Program-made: the position numbers and the translations under genes
The notes under the pieces: model-generated
Database searches by the model: none
The model's input: only the letters and a program-made list of their open reading frames with translations
Told to the model about the DNA's origin: nothing
Shown here: positions 13,661 through 27,300 of the stretch, one piece after another
Layout of the letters: each line of letters opens with the position of its first letter
How positions within the stretch are numbered: the first letter of the stretch is position 1
Assembly (NCBI GenBank): GCA_018292915.2
Contig: JACVVK020000148.1
Span: forward strand, 425,001-489,000
Source: Batillaria attramentaria
Taxonomy: Eukaryota; Mollusca; Gastropoda; Batillariidae
Reading direction: 5' to 3'
DNA: 64,000 nt

Positions 13661-16600
13661 GGTTTGGTTTTTTTTCAGTGATATTATCTTGTTTTTGGTT
13701 TGCCATGTTTGGTGCTGCAACTGCTTTCTTTCGTAAAGTTTATTTTCAGTTAAAAAAAGAAAGAAAAAGAGTGTAAACTATGCTAATATTCATTTATTCA
13801 TCAATATTCATTTAGAACCACATTTTGTTGTGCATGTAGTTGTACAAGCTGCACAAGTCTTGTGCAAGTATCTTTCTGTTTCGCAGAATCTGATCATGAT
13901 ACTGCTAGCCTGCCACAAGAAAAGAGGAGAAAGACTCACTCACATAAAAAAGCCAAGGAGAAAAAACACAAAAAGAAAAAGAAGAAACATAAGCACAAGA
14001 GCTCCAGGAGCCTCAGTCCTTCGAAGCAAAGCAGGTAATGACTTGCTACTGTCTACTGTCATTCAGCGTTGTCATGTAGTCTCCATGGACCACATGACCA
14101 CATGGACCTCTATAGCATCATCATCCCCATCATCATCATGCATATATATAAAAAAAATTGTCCCAGCCTCTGAGCCCTCCTTGGATTTCACCCATGACCC
14201 TGGGGGGAATACCACTGGAGCTGTCAAAGGGGGGGGGGGGGGGGGGGGCTAAAAGAACCAAAGTGTTGTGGATTTGGTGCTGCTCTTTACCTAATGACAG
14301 TCCATGTCCATTTACAAGTTGATACTGCTTATAAATAGTGTACATAATATAATTTATTGATAGAAAGCAAGGCTGCACGAATTGAACACAATTGCAGTGT
14401 GTTCGTGATCTGTGTAATTTGTTCTTTGGAGTGATTTTGGTGGATGAAACTGAAGGGCACTGTCTAATTGCTGTAGACATCACTGCCAGTCGAAGAGTTT
14501 TTCTGGTGGTTGTTTTGTTCTTTTAGTATGACTGGCAAGACGTTCAAACATTTCTATTTTATAGCACAGCTTCCATGTATAAGCTGGGATTTTAGTTGTT
14601 GTTTCATATTAAACTGTACGTTTTGACATAACAGCAAGTTGTAAACATTACTCTTCATCTTCCACAGTGAGGAAGTAAAACCAGAGGAGTTTTGGCATCA
14701 CCAGACAGGGAAGACCTTCGTGGAAGAAGTTCCTGGTCTGCAGCCTGAATTTGCTTTCAGAGTCGACCGCAAGGCTGAGAAGTCTTTATGGAACTACGAT
14801 TCTATCTACAAAAGCCACATTGCTCGGTACTTTCGGTGCTCTGACAGTTGCCTTGGGAACCCGGAAATTTCTCTGAGGATGACCAATCCCAAACACAAAG
14901 ACGCTGTTGAACGTTACTACACCAAAGACAAGAGAAAAGTTGTCAGGGCCAGAGGGCAGACGATTAGACCAGACAAGGATGCTGATGACAGATCCTGCCA
15001 GTATCTGTCCATCAAAGACAAAGAAGTGAAAGAAGAGTATGCTACTGGTTTGTCTGATACGGCTAACCCACTGGGTATTTTAGACCAAGCAACAAACCTT
15101 TACTCTCAGGGACTAGGGCTGCCTATGAAGGAGACAGATGGAGACAGAACAGGGCTGAACGAGGAGATGTTCGAAAAGGTCGCTTTCTACAACAAGAGTC
15201 TTCACGATAACCCCAGCAATGTGAAACTGTGGCTGGAGTTTGTCAGCTTCCAGGACGTCGTGTTTCAGGATGCAAAATTCTCTTCACAGTCATACGCGAA
15301 TCAAAGATTACGTGATTCTTTTCAGCCACCTCGTGCTTGTATTGAAAAGAAGATTGCTATTCTGGAGAAAGCGTTGGAGGCGAACCCTTCATCGCTGGAG
15401 CTGAAGATCATCAAGCTGGAGATTCAGCAGGATGTTGTGGACTCTGGAGCACTTGCTAAAGAATGGGACAAGCTGCTGTTTGTGCACTCCGGGGATGTTC
15501 GCCTTTGGAGACATTACCTCATGTTCCAGCAGTCACGCTTGTCAACTTTCACAGTTAGCCGCACCATCAAGCTGTACCACCGCTGCTTCAAAACCCTCAG
15601 TCCCATTCTGGAGGGCAAGGTCAAGGTTGTGAAGGTCACAGACAATCTAGAGGAGGAAATGATAGGTAATGGTCTGCCTGTTGTCAGCTAGTGTCCTCAG
15701 CATTCTTAATCACATCCCCCTTACCAATATCCACTCACACATGTGTCACTACTGACAGTGACAGACCTCAGTGTGTTACCCATAATCTTGTAATTATTTG
15801 TACTTGTACAAAAATTTATAGTGCAGACTGAACATGTTCAGGGGGAAAAATATTCTTTGGTAAACTTTACTACAAGTTTGACTTGTAGAGAAAGTGGTCT
15901 TTCTTTTAACCAGCAATCTAAATAATCCACCTTCACAGCGATCGTCAAATGTGTCAGGACCATGGTAGCCATTCGAACTACCGCCCTGAACAAAACTGGT
16001 AGCCCGAAAAAAAATTCTGGACGCCGGAGTGGCTGCTAGGTTCTGATTCATCGCAGAATTCCTGCTCGCCATTCGGGCTACCGCTACCGGAGCTTTCACT
16101 CGCCCGACGGTAAATTTGGTAGCGAAAGCGAGCGGGTGAGCGCATTTGACAATCACTGCCTTCAGCATATTTGTTTTAGAGATACATTTGTGACAGTTAG
16201 TCTTCCTGATTATGCCATCTGTGGGAACCGGAAGTGGTGCATTAATTTGCAGAATTTTGACTGACAGTTGAGTGAGATTTAAAGATTACGCTGTAGTCAT
16301 GTATGTCATATATATATATATATTCCAGTTCTGTAGGCATGTGTTCACCTGTTGCACACTGCTTGTTTAGGTGTGTTCACACAGTACTGCGACTTCCTGC
16401 ACCACTGCGGCTTCACTGAGAAGGCTGTGGCATCATACCAGGCACTGATTGAGTTCAACCTGTTCCGTCCGCCCACTCTCAACCTTGTCCCCACCCAGGA
16501 CTGTGTTGCTGTCTTTGAGAGTTTCTGGGACTCCAGTGTGGCCCGGTTTGGTGAGTGTGGCGCCAGAGGCTGGGCGGCCTGGGTGGAAGGATCGAAAGGA

Positions 16601-17732
16601 GGCTGCCTCACTGTGGAGAGGATCAACCAGGGTAAATACTGCTTCTTTGTTGGTTTTTAACATCTATACATGTGCAGACTGTTGCACATTTGTGTTTTAT
16701 GAGTCTTGTTGGTAACTGATGGTTTTAATATTAAACTGGGGAATTCCAGATTGTGATGCTATGCCACTGATCATATACCAATTTAAAGTGGGTTTGCTCT
16801 GTTTCAAAATATTTTGGGGGTTTGCATTACTGATACAGTGCATAATTATTACTTTGTCATCCATTTCAAAGGCTCTGACTGTGAAGGTACATACTGTTCA
16901 GAATCACAACATAATAGCATTATATATCAGCCTCAGCGTGGAATTTGAGGACAACTCAGGTTTGACAATACATGTATTTCGAACTTTTTTTGTTGTTGCT
17001 TTTTTCTCCTGAAACACTGACTAGATCAACTTATGCCAAACTTCCATGTTGGTGCTGATATGTTTGTATAAAAAAAAAAAATCCTAGGCTGAATGTAGCA
17101 AAAATTACAAAAATTTATCACAATGTGTTTCCTTTTCAGTGTCCACAGAAGAAGAGCAGGAGGAAATCCTCACTCAGGACGCAGCAGTCTGGCAAAAATG
17201 GCTCAGGATTGAGCACTTGCGGGAACATGCCCACTGGTTGCCGTGGCGACCCGATCCATCCAAGGGGGAGACGGAGGAAGACTGTGAGGACTTTGACCGA
17301 TTAGTTCTCTATGAGGACGTCGCTCCTGTTCTCTTTCGTCTGCAACAGTCAGCCTCATGCCTTCGCATTGTGCAGCTGATGGTGGAGTTCCTTGGGTTGG
17401 TGCAGGCGTCAGAGGGTTGTCATGCAGACAGAGTATTGGAGTTTGAGCAGCTGAGGCTGTGTACCTTGCATCAGGTGAGCTTTCAGTGCTGACAAAAACA
17501 TGGGGTTGTGTTTCTTGAAATGTCAGGTGTAAATCTGGGGAGTTTATGGCTCAGGCAAAAGAGATGTGTTTGGTTGCTTGTATTTACATGTCTATTCGAA
17601 CTCCCACTTGTCCACTCCATCTTACTTTAGAAATTTAAAAGAAAAGGATTTTATGCACAAAATTATGAACTAAAATTGTTTGGATCGTTACCATCACCCT
17701 TTAATTTGTGTTTGTGTGTGGGTGTGTTTGTG

Positions 17733-17763
<31 letters not shown>

Positions 17764-19183
17764 ACTGGAACTCTGAGTATATCTGACCATAATATTTTGC
17801 AGGTAGCTGCAGCATCGGGGTTAGATGTTGGCTTTTCAGCAGACAGCCAGTGGAAGCCTCGCACAGAGATTGCAGCATTTGTGGAAGAGGTTGTCCGCCA
17901 GTCTGCAGCATACTTTTCAGGATGGCAGCGCTCTGCACTAGTGTGTCAACTGCTGCAGCTTCAGAGAGAGAAACATGGCTGTCGAGACATGCAGTCAGTA
18001 CCAGTTCAAGTCTCAAAGGAAGTGCGCAAGTACGGCAAAAACCTGCTGAAGGAAATGCAGAACAGGAATGACCTGATGGTGTGGAATGCCTACATCCGTA
18101 ATGAGTGGGCGTTAGGCAAGACAAAAGATGCCGTGTCCATGCTGGAGACAGCCCTTGCCATGTTTTCAAGCACCACTCCCCGAGATGATCATGCCGCCAT
18201 GGCTGGGCTGTGTTCTCTGTACCACACCTTGGCAGAGATTCACTTTAACTTCTCGCCACTGGAACTGATGAAGTCTGAGGGAAGACACTCTGCCCCTTCA
18301 CAGGAAACCAGAGAGAAAGTGATGAGCTGCTTTCAATGCTTGCTGGACAAAACTAAGTACATACCTGGCAAAGTTGGGCAGGTTTCTGCAGCTCAGGTGT
18401 TGAGGAGTCGCAGGAAGTTTCAGGGTATTGTGGCCAGTCTTCTGGAGGACTCCAGTGTTCTCACTGGTGCAGCAGTGAAACACTACCTTGTTCGCCTGGT
18501 GAACTGTTTTGCCTTGTTCGAGCTGTGCACTGCCGGTATAGACGATGCTGTTCAAGTGTTTGACTCAGTTCTTCAAACACTGAAGTCCTTACAGGGAAGC
18601 AGCAACAGTTCTTCAGAGCAGAAAACATCTTCTCGGAATCTGGAGGAAGATCTTACCTTGTGTCTGATCTCCGTTCTGAGAAACTACATGTCCATAGAGG
18701 TGGTTCCTCTCACCAAGCTGCGTGCTCGCCTGAACTCAGCTCTCTCTCACTTTCCTGACAACAGTTTACTACTGAGGCAGCTGCTGGACCTTGAAGCTCA
18801 GACTCATATTGCTGGTCGGCTGCGTCGCTATTTTGAAGCTGCAACAAGAGACCCTGATTCCTTGTATCCTGTTCTGTTTGAGGTGCTGGGAGAGATGGGC
18901 AGGCACAGCAAGATACAGCAGGCCATGAAAACAGATCTTCACACTGGTCTGCAAGTACAAGGTACTGTAGTGCATCTTTTCTATTCAGGTGTTTGGAATT
19001 GTATGTTTGGTTTGATATTGTTGTTGGATTTATTTATTTATGTTTTTAAGTGATTTGGTTGGGTTAGGACAGTTTGTGTAAGGAATGGGGTGGGATGAGT
19101 AATCAACTTGTTTCGTTTAACATGCAGTAGTGTTGGGGTTTTATTGATGGGATGGTGGATGTTGGCCAGTGCTTCTATTGTAT

Positions 19184-19266
<83 letters not shown>

Positions 19267-20877
19267 GGTAAGTTTCACTTTTTAGGTTGTGTGCAACCAC
19301 TGCCCTTATTGTTATCTAGGATAATGTTATGATCTGGTAATACAAAACTGACTGTAGTAGTTTAGGACTCATCCTTCAGTGGACATAATGTGCATGCTGA
19401 TTTGAAGTTATGTGTACTGGCAACTTAAATCCTAGCTGTGGTTCTTCTTGAGACACGAATCAATGCTGCAGCCTCCGCTTGGCAGCAGTGGTATTCATGC
19501 AGTAACATGCAGAAGGAGGTAGCATATTTGTCCAGGTTGCAGATGGAAGTTCCTCCATGAGATCATAGTGAGAGAAATGAGTGCTGGGAGAAATGCTGTC
19601 TTATCTCACTGTCAGAGTATCTTGAAAGTTAAATAGTGATTCACTGAATTTGGGATGAGGGATTTGGGGTGGGTTTTTTTTATTTTTTTTTATTGTTGTT
19701 CATTTATTTATTTTGTTTTGTTTTGTCTTGCTTTGCTCTGTCACATTTGTTGGTCCGAATGTGTTTTCAGGCCCAGTCTCAGAAAGCATCTCTGACACAG
19801 GGACCATGCATCGAGTGCGAGCTGCGTGTGAGCGAGGCCTACAGCACAAGGTGACACAGCATTGCCCGCTTCTCTGGAGACTGTATCTCAAGTTTGAGGT
19901 TGGTTTTAACTATGTCGTATTTACTTTTATTTTATACAAATTCATCCATAATGCTAGCTTATTGCTGCAATCTTATTTTCTCATGTATACTGCAGTCAGA
20001 AGAGCGTGGTTATACAAATCCCGAGTGTAGATTTGTTTCCAAATTTCAGCTACTTTTTAACATACAATTTTTTTTTTTTTTAAAGGTCTGATTTCCTTGA
20101 ACAGTATTGAAACTGGTCTTATGCTATCAGGCTTGTCAAATCTCTGCAAGTGTTACCAGGATATGCATTTCGACAATGATCTGTTTTTGTTGACAGGCAG
20201 TGTTCGGGAGTCGTGAAAGAGCTAAGGGAATCTTCTACAGGTCCCTACAAAGCTGTCCATGGGCAAAGGTGGGGTAATAAGAAGATATTTCACAGAAGCC
20301 TTTGCTTTGATTGGCTTTGTAATATTATGAAAGTATATTTGCATGCACACTCATGCTTGGGCATGCGAGCGTGCGCGCACACTGTCACACACACACACAC
20401 ACTTACACACACAATCTCTCAGGTATTCTGTGTCAGGCTGCTATTCCAGTGGTGTCAGAAGCTATGGTTTGTCACCCAACATTGTAGGAGTACAACTTAA
20501 TTGTTTAGGACTGGATCGTCTGCTTCTTCCACCTCCTCCCATCCCTTCACTAGAAATAAACGCAACATAGGACTGCACAAATCATTTGTCACTGTTGCTA
20601 AGGATAATGTTATTTGGGTTTGGTTGGGGTTTTTTGTTGTTAGGTGCTGTACCTGGATGGAGCTGAGGTGTTTGGGGAGGAGCAGCTGCAGGAGTTGGTG
20701 GACCTGATGACGGAGAAGGAATTGAGGGTTCAGATCCCCATGGAGGAGGTTGAACTGCTGCTCAACTCTGAGCCGCAGAACGCTGATGATGTTATGGCAG
20801 AGCCAGACACAGACCAGAACTCACCAGCTGGTGACTTGTCGCCTTCAGGCGCTATTCCAGAAGACAGTGTTAGGTAG
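12761..20877 (+). CDS. NRDE2: NRDE2, nuclear RNAi-defective 2 homolog (exosome/MTR4 regulator)
   Basis: Nuclear protein built of HAT/TPR-like helical repeats. In animals it binds the RNA helicase MTR4 and restrains exosome recruitment; it also affects splicing of short introns. Exons: 12761-12884, 13154-13259, 13514-13593, 13887-14034, 14668-15665, 16371-16631, 17140-17474, 17803-18961, 19771-19898, 20197-20268, 20644-20877; phases agree, giving about 1,214 aa (human 1,164). N-terminal block LFPAAVEALE...EPDWLENKSF matches the vertebrate start. Exon 4 encodes a Lys/His-rich nuclear stretch. Exon 5 has WNYDSIYKSHIARY and NPLGILDQAT of the conserved MTR4-binding region. Later blocks are GARGWAAW, HWLPWRPD, EEDCEDFDR, KNLLKE, CPLLWRLYLKF and C-terminal LMTEKELRVQIPMEEVELLL. 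Exon 3's donor runs straight into a (GT)n array. Exon coordinates may be off by a base; identity is firm. Confidence 0.96.
13594..13657 (+). repeat. (GT)n array beginning at the NRDE2 exon 3 donor
   Basis: The donor G|GTATGTGTG is itself the first unit of a pure GT array of about 30 units. Confidence 0.9.
14101..14228 (+). repeat. Dispersed ~130-bp repeat, copy 1
   Basis: CATGGACCTCTATAGCATC, an ATC-rich stretch, CCAGCCTCTGAGCCCTCC, and GGAATACCACTGGAG also occur in the same order at 28967-29100. This copy is in NRDE2 intron 4 and is followed by a run of about 20 G. The family is not recognised; it could be a SINE fragment. Confidence 0.8.
15936..16158. mobile_element. MITE-like TIR element in NRDE2 intron 5
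   Basis: The left end CAGCGATCGTCAAATGTGTCA is inverted at the right end as TGAGCGCATTTGACAATCACTG (about 19 of 22 positions agree). CCTTCA flanks both sides as a possible target duplication. Length is about 223 bp with no coding capacity. The interior has inverted GGTAGC/GCTACC motifs. Confidence 0.75.
19188..19266. repeat. (CA)n(TA)n(TG)n palindromic compound microsatellite
   Basis: CA, TA, then TG arrays form a near-perfect inverted repeat in NRDE2 intron 8, so either strand could fold into a long hairpin. Confidence 0.95.
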
Positions 20878-21361
20878 CATGTTCAGTGCAAGTGCGTTTT
20901 CACGAAAAAACAAACCAAACTTATATACTGGAGTCAGCTGAGGAGAGTTGGCGTGTGCTAAATACTTTGGACTGAAAGATGAGTACAGATTCGAAGATGC
21001 AATGTGCTCTTCTGGTCACTCCATGCCCTTCCTGAAGAAACAGACTACCAAACGTGACAGTAACCCTACATGTTTTGAATTTTATTTATGGACTTGAAAC
21101 TTGTTGAACATATCATATTCACTATCATTATGTTGTCGGACAGATTTTCTTACACAGTAAATATGTCAGTATAAAGACCATGTTGCTGAGCAGTGTGTGC
21201 CTGCGCCCGCTATATTCATTTGTGCAGTCTGTTTTTGCTAATTTCATTCTTTACAACAAAAGTTAAATACAAATTTTATTTATTCTGTGCAAACACAAAC
21301 ATGTATAAAACACACACACACACACACACACAAACCAGGCTGCATGTATTTATTTATAAAT
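20878..21361. other. Convergent NRDE2/GFM2 3' spacer
   Basis: 484 bp between the two stop codons contain both 3' UTRs. There is a short CA array at about 21312-21332. No exon is seen. Confidence 0.8.
21275..21280 (-). terminator. Candidate GFM2 poly(A) signal
   Basis: TTTATT on the plus strand reads AATAAA on the minus strand about 80 bp after the GFM2 stop. Another copy at 21349-21354 is probably too close to the stop. Confidence 0.5.
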
Positions 21362-24300
21362 TCACATTGGTGCAAATCCAGTCACACTCTCAATCACACG
21401 GTTTTGATCCTGCACACCCATTTTCTCATAGTGAGCAAGTTCCATAGAGAATGTGGATGTTCCTGATGTTATTGTGCGGAGGTCCGTAGAGAAACCCAAA
21501 AGCTCAGCCAAAGGGGTGACGGCATCCACTATCTTGATATTCTGCCGATTTTGAATGGCGTTGATGTGACTCCGGCGCTGGGCAAGGTCACCAAGGACAC
21601 TGTGCAGGCGATCTTCATCTGTGCTGATCTGGTTGGGAAATACAACATGGTTCAATACTTGGATCATCTCCATGGCAGCAACACTGTTTCCCTGTACCTT
21701 TAGTACATTCATTTTTTGGATGTGGATTATTCACCTGAAGTTACGAGCTTCTTATCTGTACAAATGTTCATGACCAATGTGCATGTCTACGCTTAAATTT
21801 CACTGCAACCGCTCCTACACGATGCAATAATTGTACTACTTTTTAGCTGTAAATTTATTCAGACTCTGAATCATAATTGCTGTATGTGTAAATGCGAACT
21901 ATTGTATGAGCTACCTTGCAGCTCTGGAGGAGAAAATGTTAAAAAAACAAAACAAAAAACCCCCTGCAGATTGTTTTAGTATTTCAATGTTAAAATAACA
22001 TCTTTTAACATGCTTCCCTATCCAGCACAGACACACAGTTATTTTTGTTGCTGGGCATAAAATGTATGAAGCGGGTGGCAAACAAAAATTTGTGTATCAA
22101 CATGCACACAGGAGTTTTCACAGACACAGAAGGTATGTAACAACAGAATGGCAGCATCTTGCACCCAGATAAGTTAAAACAAACTAACAGCTGGTTGTAC
22201 TTCAAGATGTTGGCACTGACTGTTACTTTGTTACTATTACTAGGCTGACCAATGCTCATACACACAAAATACAACAAATAACAGTGAAGCTTCACCTCCA
22301 ACTTCATCATGGGCTCCAGCAGTTGTGGTGATGCTTGCTTCAGGGCCTGACCCACGCACTGAGCAGCGCACGCGGCCACCATCGCCAGCGATGTACCAGG
22401 CCGTGTCTTGAATTCATGCAGCTGAACATGTACATGGATCACAGGAAAACTCAAAACTGGACCTGAAAAAACAACAATAATATACAATATAACTGATAAC
22501 AAAAAAGAGAGAGAGAGACAGAAAACTGAAACCTGCAAAGAGATGAAAAGATCTTTCGATTGCCAGAGTGCTCTCAAATTCTGAGTGTCAGTGCACATTA
22601 CAGCATTTTCAGTTCTGTATAGCTTATAGTAACAACTATGCCAGTGGTAAATTCCACATACAGTCTCTAAGTGTAACTGCCAGCACCATTTCGTGTAAGG
22701 CAGAGAGATGCTGGCTGTGTAAAGGGCTAAACAGAAACCAAGAAGCAAGTCCTGTCTCAATCTAATGCTAGATGCTTCTCACCGATAATGTGACATGTAC
22801 AAAGTAAGAGTAAAAACAAAGAATTAATGTCCTACTGTAATATGGGTACTAACCATGACAGAGTGCAGACTTCACACCATTTTCCAGAGCCTTCAGCTGC
22901 TGGGGTCTCAAGTGTTCGATGGGGTTGTCACGCGAGGGTACCACCTCCACATGCCGGAACTCTGTTGCCTTGACACTGGGGTGGACGGACATTCTCACGT
23001 GCACGAAGTGTTGGCGATCACCCAGTGTTTTATCCAGAACCTACAGGGTAAGTGTATGGCATGTATGTGTAACTGCAGCTGTGCCATAATATATATTCAA
23101 ATGATCTAGAATTATTAGAATTTACATGATTGATTGTGATCAACGTACCAACCCTATCACACCTTCCTTTCATTCCCAACAAAATATTCCTATCCTACTG
23201 TCTAGCTTGCACAGCAGCGTGATCGACTACTGCCAGGAACTTGAAATCAAAGCACTTCTTTTGATTATACAGAGTACGCAGAGTGTACCATCATACCTCT
23301 GTAACATCAGCAGACTGTGTGATGGTTTCACGATAAGCGATCTGTAGAGGACCAAGGTCAGCCTCGATGCCGTACTCTTTCTGGATGCGGGAGTGGATGA
23401 TGTCAAGATGCAGCTCCCCCATGCCAGACAGGATGGTCTGACCTGTCTCTGTATTCACCTCCACCTGCAACCACCACCAACAATATATCTGTGTGGCTCT
23501 TCTTCATACTGACACTGAATGGTTCAAGTTCACCATCTGCACTCAAATTCATGAAAACAAGGACATAAAATGCACAAAACAATAATGTATGTAACCATGA
23601 ATGCAGAAGGGCACATTTACTGATCTATGTAGGTACATGTATACACAACAAAAATGGATTCTTACTGAAATTACTGGCAACATTATTTGGGACGTTGTCT
23701 TTGAGCCCCCGTGCCATTGGGCCCCCGTGTCATTGGGCCCCCGTTTTTTTGGGCCCCCATTTTTCAGTTACTATGTAGACGTTTCTCAAGCACTTTGTCG
23801 CGAAAAAAAACCTGCCTTTTTTCGCGAAAAAAAGGTTTCCGCGAAAAAAGTAAAATCAGTTTTTTTGCGAAAAGCACCCGTCATTTTTTTCGCGAAAAAA
23901 CAGGGCGGTGTTTTTTTTTTCACACACAAAAAAGTGACGGCGTTTTTTCGCGAAAACCTGACTGAGTTGGCTAGTTGGGTTTTTTTTTTTTTTGTTGTTT
24001 GTTTTTTCGCCAAAAAATGGACACCAACTTCTGCAGAAAAAGTGCATACCATTTTTTTTCTCGCGAAAAAACGTTTTTTCGCGACATTTTTTTTTTTTGC
24101 GGAACGATTGAAGCGGTTTTGTCGCGAAAAAACGGATTTTTCGCGAAATTTTTTGTCTGTTGCGACTGAATTTTGTCTGCTTTCGCCAATCATAGAACTG
24201 ACCCGCGTTTGAACTTCAGGCACGATCACGTGCCAAAGTCCGAATAAGTCAGTAAATCTATTCTTAGAGCGGCATAGGCTAGATCCCCGATAGCGCACGA

Positions 24301-27300
24301 GTACCGGCGCCCAGACTGCCTTCTTGATCGTGCCTGAAGTTCAAACGCGGGTCAGTTCGACTCCCGCTATTTTCTTCCTGTTTTGCATTTATAATGGACC
24401 ATGCACTCAAAATTCATCCTTCTGGAGCTTGCACATTTCATACCTGCCAGGTTCACAAAAGTTTTTTAGCTTGAAAAACGTCTACATGGTAACTGAAACA
24501 TGGGGGCCCAAAGAGACGGGGGCCCAATGACACGGGGGCCCAGTGACACGGGGGCCCAATGACACGGGGGCCCAATGACATGGGGGTTCAAAGACATCAT
24601 CCCGTTTTCTTACTAGTGTGGGGGCCCAATGACATGGGGGCCCAATGACACGGGGGCCCAATGACACGGGGGCTCAAAGACAAAACCCCCATTATTTTGC
24701 TTTACTCACCACTGTTCTTAATTAAACATAATTTGGAAAAAAAAAAACAGTGAGTTTTTGCATGTCTTGTGCATTTTAGGGTGTGTAAATACATGCACAA
24801 AACAAACTTTAAAAAAGAAGAAGAAGAAAAAAAAAATCATAAAAAACCTACATGTAGTGTTAATTCAAAAGGATAATGTCACAGTTCTCTCATTTCAGCT
24901 CAACATGGAAACATCCAGAGGATGACATTTATGCAGCTCAATTATACCTTTAGGCTAGGATCTTCTTTCTGCAAGCATTCCAAAGCATAGTCAAGATCCT
25001 TCTGGAAAGCCATGGACGGAGGTTCAATGGAGCAGAAAAATACAGGCGTAGGTACATCCACCCCAGCTAGAACTGGCAGATCCATTTCTCCCGGTTCAGC
25101 CTCCTCCCCTTCTGTTGAAAGAGCAGTACGAGATTTCTTCTGGTCAAGGTGCCATGCTCTCGCAGCTGCTTTGGCTGTTGTATGATTGGTGGTCAGTGTG
25201 TCACCAGTGAATGTCTGTAGCACAAAAAAATAAGGCAGAATTTCAGATTTTTTCAACATGATTTGTAGTTAGCTAACTCTGTTATGCCAAAAGCTTTCAG
25301 CATTACAGTTACTCTGTGACCACCTCTTGCTGACTTTATGCAAAGTTTTAGACACAGCCTCGCTATGGATTAAAAAATTCATTCATCGTAACAGACATTT
25401 TGGGGGTTTTCTCCTTCAGTCCTGAGGGGCATGGATTATTTGTTGTTTTTTGGGTTTTTTGGTTTCGTTTTTTTTTTTTTTTTTTTTTTTGGGGGGGGGG
25501 GGGGGGGTGGTTGTTGTTGTTTTTGTTTGTTTATCATTTCCACCTATAGAACAGGAAACATTTTCAAACTAATGAACGAGCACATGCATATTCATCAACA
25601 AAATCCAGGCTGAAAATCCTCTCTTCACTTATTTTATACTGTACCTGTTTGAGTCCTGCAACAGCCACAATATTGCCAGCCACTGCTTGTGATATGTCCT
25701 GTAACTCGTCAGCATACACCTGTAGAATACGGCTGGTTTTCTCTGAGGTTTGGCGGTTGATGTTGTACACATTCGACCCGCTCTTCAGGGCCCCGGAATA
25801 CACTCTTATGTAAGTCAAAGGTCCACGCTGCCGATCATGTGAGACCTTAAATGCCAGAGCACAAAGATCTGTACCGTAGTAGTCTGCAAAACCATATGCA
25901 ATGTCCTTTGGACTGGGGAGGTAGGAGACAATGGCGTCCATCAGAGGCTGCACTCCTTTGTTTTTCAAGGAACTTCCACACAGCACGGGAACCATCTTTT
26001 GTGCGAGCGTCACCCTGCGTATCGCATCCTGAATGTCTGTCACAGAAATGTCCTCCAGTTTCACCTCCCCAAGCACCAGGTCTGCAATGTGTTCGTCATG
26101 GTCTGCTAGCTGGCCAATCAGAGCAGCTCTTGCAGACAACACATCCCTGTACAGTTCAGAGCCATCTGATTGGGTGAGGGGCTTAGTGACAAATTTCCTG
26201 CCATCAGGACTTTGAGATGGATCCCATGTGTAATTAGTCAAGCTAATGAGATCAGTGATGCCAGTGAAATCTTTTTCAAGGCCCAGTGGTAGCTGGAGGA
26301 GCAGTGGTGTTGCATGCAGCTTGTCCTGAAGGGACTGGAGGCACAGTCTGATGCTTGCACCGCGCTTATCCATCTTGTTCAAGTAGACTATGCGTGGAAT
26401 GTTGTAGTGGTCAGCCTGACGCCAGACTGTCAGTGTTTGTGCCTCAACACCTGGGCAGATAAATATATGACAGACAAATCAACTGCTGCGTTCTTTATTT
26501 TTCAGTTTTAATGTTAAAGGCATGAAACATAACAGGAGAATAAATAAATACAAGAGAAGTTAAGTACTATTGCTTGTTCAGGTAATCGTGCCAGAGCTGC
26601 TCAAAGAAAATGCAGGTGTAGTTGTGAGCTTATTTCACTGGCGTCTGTATCATAGTGTAGTAAAGCCATACCTGCTGATGCATCCAGTACTGCCACAGAG
26701 CCATCCAGGACCCGTAAAGATCTTTCAACTTCCACAGTGAAGTCAACATGGCCTGTGGCACAAAAATAAAACAAATCTACATAAGAACCGGAAACTGTGA
26801 GAATAACAATAAGGACAACAGAAAATCAAAACTGCACTGATAACACAGAGTGTACCATATTGGCAATGAGGGAGGGGATATACTTTTATGGAAGAAAATT
26901 TGCGAGACATTATCATGCCATGTCCTAATCTGAAAGAGGCTCAAACACTTGTTTCCATCACAAGATTTTCACATTTTATTTGTGTCATTACTGTATCTTC
27001 TGCCTTGGCCCTGAAGTGATTTGTAAAGATGATATGGTACTTTTTTCCAAGCGAAATGGCATAAAAAATTGGTAAATATGTATATATATGAAGATTAGGT
27101 GGGATAGGGCAACTACTGTACCTACCTGGTGTGTCGATGAGATTGACTTTGTGGTGGTTCCAGTGGAAAGTGATGGCAGCAGAATTAATGGTGATCCCTC
27201 TGTCCCGCTCCTGTTCCATGTAGTCCATGACCGTGTCGCCCCGGTCAACATCACCTGCAGCAGAAAGAGATCTTGAAAAGCATCTGCCTTCTGACATACC

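Noticed and set aside
22005..22760. 251-codon minus-strand frame
   Set aside because: Only 22296-22462 of it is real (GFM2 exon 8). The rest is intron read-through on both sides.
23601..24298. Open frames of 170-203 codons on both strands
   Set aside because: They run through the T/A-rich TCGCGA zone of a TIR element inside a GFM2 intron. They show no domain and consist of Phe/Lys-rich low complexity.
24229..24324. Loop of the 34-nt inverted repeat as a tRNA gene
   Set aside because: No cloverleaf pairing or A/B boxes at correct spacing were found.
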